DNA of 48,660 bases from Methanosarcina baikalica (GTDB lineage Archaea; Halobacteriota; Methanosarcinia; Methanosarcinales; Methanosarcinaceae), in the NCBI RefSeq assembly GCF_031461075.1, contig NZ_JAVKPK010000026.1:1-48660 (forward strand). Direction: 5' to 3'. A program made the position numbers and the translations under genes. Below, one piece after another: positions 1 through 8,171 of this stretch; within the stretch, counting starts at the first letter, position 1, and every line of letters begins with the position of its first letter. Under the pieces are notes generated by a model. That model was not told the origin of the DNA. It searched no databases and saw only the letters and a program-made list of their open reading frames with translations.

Positions 1-1
1 A

Positions 2-121
2 AACATAATTAACAAGCTTAAAGATGAATGGAATCTGATTGAAATCGAGAAAATTGGTAAATTTACTTGTATAAAACTAAATGACAAAGGAAAAAAAATG
101 TTAGATTATCTTAATGATTAA
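2..121 (+). CDS. C-terminal end of a probable winged-helix protein (partial)
   Basis: An open frame enters from the left edge and ends at TAA 119-121, giving 39 residues ending KLNDKGKKMLDYLND. The charged hairpin followed by L-x-D-K-G-K-x-x-L is how the wing and last helix of many archaeal winged-helix regulators look, so this may be the end of such a regulator. Only the tail is visible and the family cannot be named. It lies inside the presumed integrated element whose integrase follows. Confidence 0.45.
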   Translation, partial: NIINKLKDEWNLIEIEKIGKFTCIKLNDKGKKMLDYLND

Positions 122-336
122 ATCTGTATCCTGTGGTAATCCCAGCTACGTATCTATTAGACCAAAACCTATGGATTGAAACAAAAAAATAATGAATCTA
201 TTTTTTATGAAAACAAGCGACAAATATACTTTTAACATTTTACTAAACTCCCAATTGACTGATAGGTTTTACATTTGCTATAACCACCTTTTATAAAAAC
301 CGTTTGTATTTTTCTTTTCTCAACATTTCTTACGGC

Positions 337-519
337 TTAAAATCGATATCTATAAACACTGAAATATCCGGGCATTTTTAAGAAAAGTATAGCGGTGGCT
401 CGGTGCAACAATGAACCTGTTTTCCTGCAGTGTTCAATACACTCACTAGTATTTTTTACGAATTCATTGTCAGCTTGGGCTGAGGCAGAGATATGTGTAG
501 GAAAAAGGCAGAGAGGCAT
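337..519 (-). CDS. Small protein, second of a coupled pair beside the integrase
   Basis: A 60-residue frame whose ATG (519-517) overlaps the TAA of the preceding 62-residue frame in a TAATG junction, so translation would be coupled. Its segment GSLLHRATAILFLKMP resembles GSTVQRAKAILFLKIA at the end of its neighbour, so the two look like diverged tandem duplicates, which argues that they are real genes or were recently. No known family is recognised. It lies downstream of the integrase on the same strand and is probably cargo of the same element. Confidence 0.4.
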   Translation of the reverse strand: MPLCLFPTHISASAQADNEFVKNTSECIEHCRKTGSLLHRATAILFLKMPGYFSVYRYRF

Positions 520-707
520 TAAATCCCCCCTGCAGCTATTTTGAGAAAGAGTATAGCTTTCGCTCTTTGAACAGTTGAGCCAAATTGCGAAAGGTAATTG
601 AGCGTTTCTCTGTTCGCCGCCACAAACTTTGCAATTTCTTGCAGATCAGAGGCGGTCACAGGTGCAATACAGGAATTCGTTTTGCTTGTGCTTGCTGTAG
701 TAGTCAT
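519..707 (-). CDS. Small protein, first of a coupled pair beside the integrase
   Basis: A 62-residue frame on the integrase strand, starting 67 bases after the integrase stop. A Thr/Ser-rich start is followed by a likely helix (LQEIAKFVAANRETLNYLSQFG) and the segment GSTVQRAKAILFLKIA, which recurs in the next gene. No signal peptide or cysteine pattern is seen. Function is unknown; a small element-borne regulator or excision factor is possible but unsupported. Confidence 0.45.
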   Translation of the reverse strand: MTTTASTSKTNSCIAPVTASDLQEIAKFVAANRETLNYLSQFGSTVQRAKAILFLKIAAGGI

Positions 708-774
708 ATTGCCATTTTGGCTTAAGTCAGTTCAGCACATTGGTAGTTATATTATGCGATCTGTCTATTTAAGG

Positions 775-2031
775 TTAATCCCGACTTTTATTATTAGTCA
801 GTTTATACAATTCTTCTGCAAGTGCTTTCCTCATTTCAGGGTTATTCTCCATTATTTGCATCAACAGCATTTCACCTTCTGCGTCAGCTTTGTCTACGGT
901 TGCCCGCATTTCTTCCTTAAGCGGAAGCCCGCATTTGCTACAGTACAGTGCAATTTCTGGGTTAATTTCTTTGCACCTGGGACACCTTCCAACTCGTAGA
1001 CCATCGGTATGGGTGTCCTCGATTTGAATTCCGTTCATTTTTAAGAGGGCATTTTCGGTATCTACATTATGCACATACACAGCGGCCATCCTTGAATCGG
1101 GTCTCCACCCTAGTACAGCTTTCAACTGCTGGTCGCTCAAGTGTTCTGCTAAATCAGAAGCACGTGCATGTCTCCAGGAATGAGGGTTCACTTTCTTTTT
1201 GATACCACATCTATCTGCAATTTTCTGCAACTGTTTATGAAGCCCCTGCATTGCAAGGCACTCATAAACCTGTTTTTGCTCTCCTGTTTTTTCATTTACA
1301 AATGATTTTGAATGCAGTGACACACATAAAAGAGCCTCTTTATCAGGTTCTCCTGCTGCATCTCTGCAGGGGTGATTATTTACCCAGTCCCTAAGAAAAG
1401 AAGCAGCATAAACAAGCCTTACAGTTCGAGGCCCGGTTTTGCCTTTTGGAAGGGTTACTCTAACCCCATTTGCATCGAAGCCTAGATCCTTTATTCGCAC
1501 GCTTAGGAGTTCTCCACGTCTAGCGCCACTTTCGTAAAGAGTTGCGATAAGAGCTTTATCTCTGTAGTTGTTTGCAGCGTTGATTAACTGTTCAACTTCC
1601 AACTTTGTTAATAAGTTCTCCCTCTTCTTATTATCGTAACTAATTGGAGGTCTCTTTTCTCTGAACAGCTCTGCTATATCCTCTCTTTTCAGTAATTTAA
1701 AGAATTTTTTATAAGTTGCTTTATATGAATGGATTGTGGTTTTACAGTATTCCTTTGTGGTACTTTTTGTACTGTACTTGTGATTTTGCAGATAATCTAG
1801 AAAACCCAAGATATCTATCTCATCTAGATCTTTCAAAGGTTTTTTGCACCATCGCGAGAACACAATAAAGGCGCTATAATATGCTTTTTGGGTTTCCTCA
1901 CTTAACCCCTTGTGCCCCTCTTTTTTTATATAAAGCTGTATGGCTGTTAGGTTCTCCTGTGGTTTGTCTTGTCCCTCAAAAACTTTTTTAAGTCTTTTAT
2001 CATAGTTCCCTAGTGGCTCCACATGTCCCAT
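775..2031 (-). CDS. Tyrosine recombinase/integrase with C-terminal zinc ribbon
   Basis: A 418-residue site-specific recombinase of the XerC/XerD/phage integrase family. The N-terminal SAM-like core-binding domain spans about residues 28-120 and the catalytic domain about 140-330. Visible catalytic residues are R171 (GARRGE), K198 (PKGKTG), H284 and R287 (NPHSWRH), W309 in the place often held by His (LGWR), and the nucleophile Y319 (AAVYVH). After the catalytic domain comes a ribbon with C350, C353, C364 and C367, an arrangement common in Methanosarcina integrases. The gene points into the element; its start lies only ~67 bases from the remaining part of a merR-type gene, so the strand-exchange site should be just upstream of this start. 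The gene appears intact. Confidence 0.93.
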   Translation of the reverse strand: MGHVEPLGNYDKRLKKVFEGQDKPQENLTAIQLYIKKEGHKGLSEETQKAYYSAFIVFSRWCKKPLKDLDEIDILGFLDYLQNHKYSTKSTTKEYCKTTIHSYKATYKKFFKLLKREDIAELFREKRPPISYDNKKRENLLTKLEVEQLINAANNYRDKALIATLYESGARRGELLSVRIKDLGFDANGVRVTLPKGKTGPRTVRLVYAASFLRDWVNNHPCRDAAGEPDKEALLCVSLHSKSFVNEKTGEQKQVYECLAMQGLHKQLQKIADRCGIKKKVNPHSWRHARASDLAEHLSDQQLKAVLGWRPDSRMAAVYVHNVDTENALLKMNGIQIEDTHTDGLRVGRCPRCKEINPEIALYCSKCGLPLKEEMRATVDKADAEGEMLLMQIMENNPEMRKALAEELYKLTNNKSRD

Positions 2032-2125
2032 GTACTATACAACTGTATAAAACTATAAAAAACTGAACTAAACTATTGTAAGCAAAAGCAACCTTTAAGC
2101 ATTTGTTCCGGAAGCAAAGGACCCT
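2032..2125. other. Candidate chromosomal attachment junction (element end / merR)
   Basis: The integrase promoter side meets the interrupted regulator here. Reading frame +2 has a stop at 2096-2098, after which the sequence immediately reads AFVPEAKDPFTGYRYY, the wing of a MerR domain. The crossover should therefore lie at about 2090-2115. The matching copy and the lost 5' end of the regulator would be outside the window to the left. Confidence 0.55.
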
Positions 2126-2866
2126 TTTACCGGATACCGTTACTATACCGTTCCCCAGCTGGAAAAAGGAATGAAAATTAAAACCTTAATCTTCCTCGGT
2201 TTTTCCCTGGAGGATGTTTCCATACTTCTGGATGCGGAAAGTAAGGGAAATTACGAGCAAATGGGAGAATGCTTCAGGAAAAAGCTTGAAGAAACACGAG
2301 CTGAGATTGGGAAGCTACAAAGAATTGACGGCATCTTGCAGGGCGCCTGCAAACATAATGGAAAAGTTATGGAGTTATTCAAAATGTCTGTCACAGAACC
2401 CGTTATTAAAGAAATTCCCGAAATGAGAATAGTAAGCAAGCGTGAAAAAGGAACTTTTGCAGTAACTATTGGAAAGCTCATAGGTGAAATCTGCGCCTGC
2501 GTCGGCAGCCCTGAAAACCAGCGGAACCGTGTAAAGGTCACAGGTCCCATAATGTTCCTCTACCACGATGAAGAATACAAAGAAACTGATGCCGACATTG
2601 AAATTGCCCTTCCGGTTTCTGGCAGAATTGTAGTAGAAGACCCGAAAATGGAGATTAAGACCTTGCCAGCTGTAAAGGTTGTTTCTGTTATTTACCGGGG
2701 ACCGTATCCGGGAGTTGAAGCTGGCTACAATCGGCTCTTTTCATATGCCGAAGAAAATAGTCTGGAACCTTTCGGCCCAAGCAGGGAACTATACTTCAAT
2801 GACCCTGCAGAAGTTCCGGAAGAGGAACTTATGACTGAGGTCCAGATTCAGGTCAGGCAAGAATAA
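2099..2866 (+). pseudogene. MerR-type regulator with GyrI-like effector domain, 5' end lost
   Basis: From 2171 the frame gives 231 residues starting MKIKTLIFLGFSLEDV, but the same frame is open back to 2099 and reads VPEAKDPFTGYRYYTVPQLEKG, which is the wing and second helix of a MerR DNA-binding domain. The preceding helix-turn-helix (about 25-30 residues) is absent. A coiled linker (about 55-85 of the full frame) is followed by a GyrI/BmrR-like ligand domain with the typical end VISVIYRGPYPGVEAGYNRLFSY and EVQIQV. In intact relatives such proteins sense small cationic ligands and activate transcription. Here the effector domain could still be translated from ATG 2171, but without a DNA-binding domain. 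The integrase gene next to the break suggests that element insertion caused the truncation. Confidence 0.8.
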
Positions 2867-2896
2867 TTAATTAGCGTCTCCAGCTCTCTGGAGCAA

Positions 2897-3745
2897 TTAC
2901 CTTTTTTTCTCAAGAAAGACGACTGTATTATAGGTGGGAGGCTCAGGCTGGATTTTCTGTTTCTCAAAACCTTCAGGCAAATCAAGCAGAAAGCCCATAT
3001 TCAGCAATTTCATTAATCCTTTTTCGTAAATTCTGTAAGAAATCCTGCATTCGAGAGGTACTACCTTTAATAAATGATCGAGAATCTCTTTTTTAGGTTC
3101 GGCCTGGGCAGCTATCATGAGAGCCCTGGTGCCTGTGTCAGGATTTATGAAGTCAATTGAATTTAGAGATAAATGATTTCCGTTAATTACAGTGATGTCA
3201 TCCGAAAGCCCGAGCTTATCAAGTACTTTGATTGAGAGCCTTGCCCTTGCAGGGTCCTGTTCTATCCCTGTGCCCTTTACCCTATAGTGCTTGAGGAAAA
3301 CAATAAGAGTCAATGGGAGAGGTCCACTCCCAAGGAAAAAAACCCTGTTCCCGGCTTTTAGCCCGAAGCCTTCGTATTCTGTACGGACCAGCCTGAGGTA
3401 ATTTCTGTAAAAGGGAAATTCCTCAAGGACATTCCAGGGCGATTGGCTTGCAAGGATTTCTTTTGCATACTCGGTTTCCAGTCTCACTGTATACAGGTTT
3501 CTAAACCTGTTCATATGAGTGAAAACGGGTTCTAGTTCCCGTTTATTCAGGAGAGTGCAGGCGACATCGCTTTTTAAATCCAGGGTAATTAAAGAATCCA
3601 GCTTCCGAAACAGTTTCTCAGTCCGGTCCGAAGAGCAGTACAGGATTTCTTCATCAGACAAACCCCTGATATCCCGATACAACTCGAGCATTTCTCCGAG
3701 AAGAGATTCCGAAAGCTCCAGGCTCTCATTAACCGCACTAACCAT
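2897..3745 (-). CDS. Nicotianamine synthase-like aminocarboxypropyl transferase
   Basis: A 282-residue protein of the nicotianamine synthase family, which joins aminocarboxypropyl groups from S-adenosylmethionine to build metal-chelating opine-like molecules. The Methanothermobacter homologue makes thermonicotianamine. Visible features are an all-helical N-terminal half (residues 1-125), then the Rossmann SAM-binding motif FLGSGPLPLT (137-146), and an acidic residue after the second strand (IEQDP, E162/D164). The length matches archaeal members. It stands alone, transcribed towards the merR remnant. What it chelates (nickel is a fair guess in a methanogen) is not shown by the sequence. Confidence 0.8.
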   Translation of the reverse strand: MVSAVNESLELSESLLGEMLELYRDIRGLSDEEILYCSSDRTEKLFRKLDSLITLDLKSDVACTLLNKRELEPVFTHMNRFRNLYTVRLETEYAKEILASQSPWNVLEEFPFYRNYLRLVRTEYEGFGLKAGNRVFFLGSGPLPLTLIVFLKHYRVKGTGIEQDPARARLSIKVLDKLGLSDDITVINGNHLSLNSIDFINPDTGTRALMIAAQAEPKKEILDHLLKVVPLECRISYRIYEKGLMKLLNMGFLLDLPEGFEKQKIQPEPPTYNTVVFLEKKR

Positions 3746-3865
3746 ATCAATCCCCGAAGAATACTATGGTGCGCCTGAATATATCCCTGTTGGGAAAACA
3801 GAAAACATGTCTAACTACAGGAAACACATATAAACTGGCTTGCCAGATAATATACTGGAGAGCAC

Positions 3866-4690
3866 ATGAAAGTTTTTGAGTGCAGAACCATTGATATTGC
3901 CCCTACGATTTCAAGATTGCTGAAAATCCCTATTGTTCCGCCTACTGGCAGGCCAATTCCTGAAGTCGAGAATTACGCAAAGGAGAGGGGCTGCAGGCGA
4001 GCAGTAATTATCGTGGTTGACAGCCTTGGTTATTCCCTTTACAGGCATTTTTCTCCAATAATGAAAAACTTGAATGAAGTTGCCGAGAAAGGGTTACTCT
4101 TTAAATGCAAATCTCCGGCAACCATAACGTCCCCTGCGATTGCATCAATCTTCACGGGATACCTTCCGGAAGAACATAATATCTATTCAACAGCGGATAT
4201 TTATACTGAAAGAGCAAAAGACTCTGAAAACCCGAGACTGAAAAGCATCATGGAATGGGCTTGCAGGACAGGCATGAAAGCGTCAGCGGTTATCGAGTCC
4301 GAAGGTGCGGAGAGTTTCAGGGGAAGGATAAAAGACTTTTATGGAGTCCCGGATTCCGAAGATATTTTGGATTACGACCAGCAAATCACGAATTATGCAG
4401 TGCAGGCCCTCAGGGAAAAACCCGATGTTCTGGCTGTGCACCTCAGGACTCTTGACCGTTTTTCCCACAGGGCAGAAAGCTGGGATGAATTAGAAAAGGC
4501 TGCAAAAGACGTGGATAAAAATCTGGGCCAGATTTTCCGGAACGCAGAAAAAGGCACTATTTTTTTTATCTGTGGAGACCACGCGGTTCATGGGGGGAAA
4601 AAGTGGTTGAAGAATGCGGCAGGAGAAGAAGCCAAAAACCACAGGCAAAACCTTGTGGCTCTCATCGTCGGCTGTAGCCAGGAGGTTTAA
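3866..4690 (+). CDS. Alkaline phosphatase superfamily protein (phosphodiesterase/sulfatase type)
   Basis: A 274-residue single-domain protein of the metal-dependent alkaline phosphatase superfamily. Ligand-like residues are in the expected order: D52 (VVDSLG), a T-x-P nucleophile loop with T88 (ATITSPAIASIFTG), D197 and H201 (LDRFSH), D238-H239 and H242 (CGDHAVHGG). No signal peptide is visible, so it is probably cytoplasmic. It is shorter than phosphopentomutase or phosphoglycerate mutase members and lacks their cap domains. Related archaeal proteins are usually annotated only as nucleotide pyrophosphatase/phosphodiesterase-like; the substrate is unknown. It is divergent from the nicotianamine synthase-like gene, with 120 bases between them. 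Confidence 0.8.
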   Translation: MKVFECRTIDIAPTISRLLKIPIVPPTGRPIPEVENYAKERGCRRAVIIVVDSLGYSLYRHFSPIMKNLNEVAEKGLLFKCKSPATITSPAIASIFTGYLPEEHNIYSTADIYTERAKDSENPRLKSIMEWACRTGMKASAVIESEGAESFRGRIKDFYGVPDSEDILDYDQQITNYAVQALREKPDVLAVHLRTLDRFSHRAESWDELEKAAKDVDKNLGQIFRNAEKGTIFFICGDHAVHGGKKWLKNAAGEEAKNHRQNLVALIVGCSQEV

Positions 4691-4844
4691 GCCTTTTCAG
4701 CCGTGCCCGCTAACTACTAACTTATTTTAATATATTAGGAATTGGAAAATACAGTATTTTTTGGACTTAATAGAGTATTTTTTGGACTTGATACTTCAAA
4801 ACTTGGATACCTAGATAAAGAAATTTCCCTGGAAAATTAGTACA

Positions 4845-5462
4845 TTAGAACTTTTGCTCGACTTCAAGAACCTTACTGAAACACCGGATTGTCCGGCTGG
4901 TGTTCTTATGCAGAATTCCGATACCTCCTGCCTCTTCCCATTCATGGATATTTTCGGAGTTGTCGTCAATCAAAATTCTTGCAATCCCTGATTGTAAAGC
5001 CTTTTCCGGGCGGAAACAGAGAATTGCAGTTTCTGCGTAAGAGATTCCGAGTTCTTTCCTGAGCCATTTGATTTTTCCCTCTCTCGCGTTGGCTAAAGCC
5101 TTTTTCCGATCGGGGCCCGGGAGCGCAGAAAGAATTGTAGGAAAAAAACCCGAGCTTTTAAGGAACCCATGCAGTTCCCGTCCCCCGGACATCCAGGGCA
5201 TTCCCGACCAGAATTCGGTCCCTGCATATGTAATTTTTTTCCAGAAGAGGTCTTTATCCTTGCTGTACCAGAGCATCATATCATCACCGAGCTTTTCACA
5301 GGCACCCGTGAAATCCGTGAGGACTCCGTCCATATCGAGAAAAAGCTGTATCTCTTCCACCGGCTCGGAAGAATAAGAAATATCGGACGAATAGCTTGAA
5401 AGAGCTTTCTGAAGGCTTATCGGATTATTCTGGATAGAACTTTGATTGAAAGAAATAGGCAT
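4845..5462 (-). CDS. HAD-superfamily 5'-nucleotidase (deoxyribonucleotidase, NT5C type)
   Basis: A 205-residue HAD hydrolase. The nucleophile motif is FLDMDGVLTDF (D43, D45), followed by a cap containing FWKKITYAGTEFWSGMPWM typical of the 5'(3')-deoxyribonucleotidase family, then a Ser motif (ILSALPG) and the acidic metal motif ILIDDNSEN. Such enzymes remove phosphate from (deoxy)nucleoside monophosphates. The first ~35 residues are Ser-rich and not conserved, so the true start could be further inside. Transcribed alone, with a purine-rich repeat tract upstream. Confidence 0.75.
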   Translation of the reverse strand: MPISFNQSSIQNNPISLQKALSSYSSDISYSSEPVEEIQLFLDMDGVLTDFTGACEKLGDDMMLWYSKDKDLFWKKITYAGTEFWSGMPWMSGGRELHGFLKSSGFFPTILSALPGPDRKKALANAREGKIKWLRKELGISYAETAILCFRPEKALQSGIARILIDDNSENIHEWEEAGGIGILHKNTSRTIRCFSKVLEVEQKF

Positions 5463-5612
5463 AACAAACGTCCCCTTGTAACTCTGGCGGCAAATAACTT
5501 CCCACTAATACATTAAGGTATTATGATGAAAAAAGTACTCATAGTAAATAAATTTGATGTGATGGATGAATAATTAAGGTAAAAGGTAAAGAAAAGAGAA
5601 GAAATAAAAGAG

Positions 5613-5693
5613 AATATTAAGAGATTAAGAAGATTAAAAATATTAAAAAGATTAAAAAGATTAAGAGATTAAGAAGATTAAGAAGGAGAAAAT
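5613..5693. repeat. Degenerate 8-9 bp AGATTAAGA tandem tract
   Basis: About nine units related to AAGATTAAG or AGATTAAG follow each other, with the strand almost pure purine plus T. It lies between the end of the coiled-coil gene and the start region of the HAD gene, in non-coding sequence. Confidence 0.85.
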
Positions 5694-5720
5694 ATCTACC
5701 TTCCAATCTGTTACACGGTT

Positions 5721-6065
5721 TTATTTTTTCTTTGAAAGCGGAGCTTCAATTTTGTCCACCAGTTTCTTAACATCTCCCTTGATCTCTGAGGCAAGTTTTT
5801 TTGCACTATCTCCGGTTGCATCAACCAGTTTTTCAACCCTGCCAGTAATGCTTTTTACCTCATCCTTTACATCAATGGACTTTATTTCCCCGGAGAATGT
5901 TTTTATTTCCGCATTTATGTTTTTTGCCATTTTAGAGGCTTCATCCCCGGTCTTCTTTGCAAGGGCATCAATATCGTTCCCAAGCTTCCCAACTTTTTCC
6001 TGAATTTTGGAACTCTTTTTACTTGATTCGGTTTCTTTGGTTGCACTTTCCTTTGTTGTTACCAT
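5721..6065 (-). CDS. Small amphipathic coiled-coil protein (apolipoprotein/LEA-like)
   Basis: A 114-residue Lys/Glu/Ser/Ala-rich protein with no Cys, Trp or His. After a polar N-terminus (1-25) it is an almost continuous amphipathic helix with heptad/undecad spacing (VGKLGNDIDALAKK, MAKNINAEIKTF, VEKLVDATGDSAKKLASEI) ending in KKK. Such sequences resemble late-embryogenesis or apolipophorin-type helices. A role at membranes or in stress protection is an inference; no specific family is recognised. Confidence 0.6.
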   Translation of the reverse strand: MVTTKESATKETESSKKSSKIQEKVGKLGNDIDALAKKTGDEASKMAKNINAEIKTFSGEIKSIDVKDEVKSITGRVEKLVDATGDSAKKLASEIKGDVKKLVDKIEAPLSKKK

Positions 6066-6197
6066 ATAAACCCCTCTGGATTTAATAGAGATAATAGATT
6101 TATCTCAAAAAGAGAGTCTGTTTTTTTAGACACTTACTTATGGACTTTTGTAATTATAAAATTATCTTTAAAAGTCCAATTCAGGACTAATTATAAA

Positions 6198-6205
6198 CAA
6201 TTTTT
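6198..6205. repeat. Target-site duplication, left copy
   Basis: CAATTTTT directly abuts the left inverted repeat of the IS66 element and is repeated exactly at 7764-7771. Eight bases is the duplication length known for IS66. Confidence 0.92.
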
Positions 6206-7763
6206 GTAACTATTCAGGTTATAGTTATCGGCGCTCCTTTGAGCGCCGCGAGAATACCTTCTATAACCGGCAACCCATTCTTTCTAATTATAGAAATATA
6301 AGCTCTAATTCTGCAGAAAGCTTCCGCTCCTTGTGTGGTCCTGAAAGTTCCGGATATTTTCTGCTGTAATTTCATCATTCTGATGTCTCTTTCTGCCTGG
6401 TTATTCTCAAATGGAACTTTCAAGTCTGTCAGGAATCTCAGGATCTTTTCTTTATGTTCTATAAACCTTTCAAGTAGATTCCTTGCTTTGGTTTTTGGAC
6501 TTGCACCTCTTGTTCCTTTCCTTTCAGGATTTAGAGAAGGTGGATTTTCTTCAATTCCTTTAATGATTATAACATTGAACCTTTCTTCCAATGCTTTAAT
6601 TTGTTCAAAATCCAAATCTTTGACTTGCTCTTTGCACTCATCAGTATACTTTTTCATTTCAGTTAACAGCTCATTCATCTCTTTCGTCCATTGCTGTTTA
6701 TAATTCTCTTCAATTCCAGTAAGTTCTCGCTGGAGGTGAGCATTACAAAGAGCGTGGTTACAATCATAACCATTGTAAGATTTCCATCCGTCATGAACTG
6801 CTGTTCCCTTAAACTCAGGGAGAATTCCCATAGCATCCATCGCTTCTGATCCTCTTTTAAGATGAGCTAAATAACAGGTGTATTTGTCATTAGAAGCTAC
6901 ATGAAGCCACTGTCTTTTTCCTTCAACTTTCATACCAGTTTCATCACAATTGATAACAGGAGACGCTATCAACTTCTCTCTAATAACATTTTCAAAATCT
7001 TCCAAATTCCGGAAACATTCTCTTTCTGCCCTAATAATGGTAGCAGGACAGATTTTTATCCCCATAACGTCATCAAAAAACTCAGAAATCCTTTCATAGG
7101 GGATAAACTGGTAGTTTTTACAGTAAATTGCTGAAGCTAAGATATTAGGACCATATTGAACTGGATATTTTACTGATTTCGGAAAAACAGCTTTATTCAA
7201 TTTTCCGCAGTGAGGGCAGCTCTTTATCTGGCTTCGATGTTCTGTAATAATAAGATTTACAGGTGGAATGTCGAAACTCTGTCTTTTCTCATAAGCGGAA
7301 ACTTCAACATTCTCTAGAGTATATCCACATTCTTTGCAGCAGGTCAAAGAATGCTCTATTACCTAATCAGGATCATTAACCATATCAAGAGTTGATCCAA
7401 GGATGACCTTCCTGGCCTCCAGGTTTCTTGCCACTCTTTTTACGGAGACTCTTGGGATTAGGTTTTTCTTTGACAAAAAAGTCACTAGAAGGAGGTTTAC
7501 TGCTGTTTCTGCTGTTTTGATTTAACCGAGATTCTAAAAACTTTACACGTTCTTCGAGTTCAGCAATCTGAATAGCTTGTTTTTCTATGATAGTCTCAAG
7601 TCTCTGAATTAAAAGAATTACAGCTTCGGGACCAGTTTCATAGATAACAAGAACCTCTTCACGTGTAAGCATAATAAAGATCAAAATAAGATTCAAATTA
7701 TATGCAATTTTTCCTCGAAAAGAGGAAAAATTGTAGCCTTGCAACGGCTACCTGAATAGTTAC
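6206..7763 (-). mobile_element. IS66-family insertion sequence, complete ends
   Basis: A 1558-bp element bounded by perfect 14-bp inverted repeats, GTAACTATTCAGGT at 6206-6219 and its complement at 7750-7763, with exact 8-bp duplications (CAATTTTT) outside. IS66 ends typically start GTAA. It carries only the transposase gene (tnpC type) and no tnpA/tnpB accessory frames. The unaltered duplications imply a fairly recent insertion, but the transposase has a frameshift and an in-frame TAG, so it is probably no longer autonomous. Confidence 0.95.
6214..7672 (-). pseudogene. IS66 transposase (TnpC), frameshift plus amber codon
   Basis: The N-terminal piece starts at ATG 7672 (MLTREEVLVIYETG) and has a leucine-zipper coiled coil, then the conserved SRLNQNSRNSSKPPSSD and GKKPGGQEGHP. 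After GGQEGHP one extra base near 7399-7400 shifts the frame to a quick stop. Removing it restores GSTLDMVNDPD, then TAG at 7365-7363, then VIEHSLTCCKECG and the rest, open to 6214. The rest shows the Cys pairs CCKECG and CPHCG, and the DDE triad: D in INCDETG, D in AVHDGWKSY, and E in NNQAERDIRM. The TAG most simply derives from CAG (Gln). Pyrrolysine decoding is possible in this genus but would not repair the frameshift. Confidence 0.92.
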
Positions 7764-7771
7764 CAATTTTT
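7764..7771. repeat. Target-site duplication, right copy
   Basis: CAATTTTT, identical to 6198-6205, immediately outside the right inverted repeat. Confidence 0.92.
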
Positions 7772-8171
7772 TAAGGAAATGAGCCTAAAAAGACGGCTTA
7801 AAATTAAGTTTCCCTATCCTCAACAAGGCAACAGATAGTCTCAGCTATTTCATATCGCACTTCAAAAGCAATTTTATACATATAAGTGTGGCTAAACCTC
7901 AAGCCATGTTTGCAATTTTCAGCGTTTCCCAAGCCAGCGCTGTAAAATCCGTCACAGTCAAATCTAGTTTTAAAAAATAAAATTTGTTACGCTACAAGCT
8001 TATAAAGTATAAATTAAAATAGTATGCTTGTAAAAAGTAAGGTAACTTAACTTATTAAAAGATTTTATGGAAAATTCCGGCAGGAAATGGATAAGAGCCG
8101 GATCAGGATATCATATTCGGGAAAATCAGCTCTCTGCGATAGAATAAGCTATTCAAGGCTATAGAGGAGAC
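7772..8171. other. Non-coding gap before DUF373 gene
   Basis: Four hundred bases without a convincing gene. A ribosome binding site (AGAGGAG) ends four bases before ATG 8172. A TATA-like box occurs near 8000-8015 (CTTATAAAGTATAAATT). Nothing else is recognised. Confidence 0.5.

Noticed and set aside
7363..7365. TAG in the IS66 transposase as a pyrrolysine codon
   Set aside because: A frameshift a few codons upstream already breaks the gene, and the codon is explained by CAG to TAG mutation.
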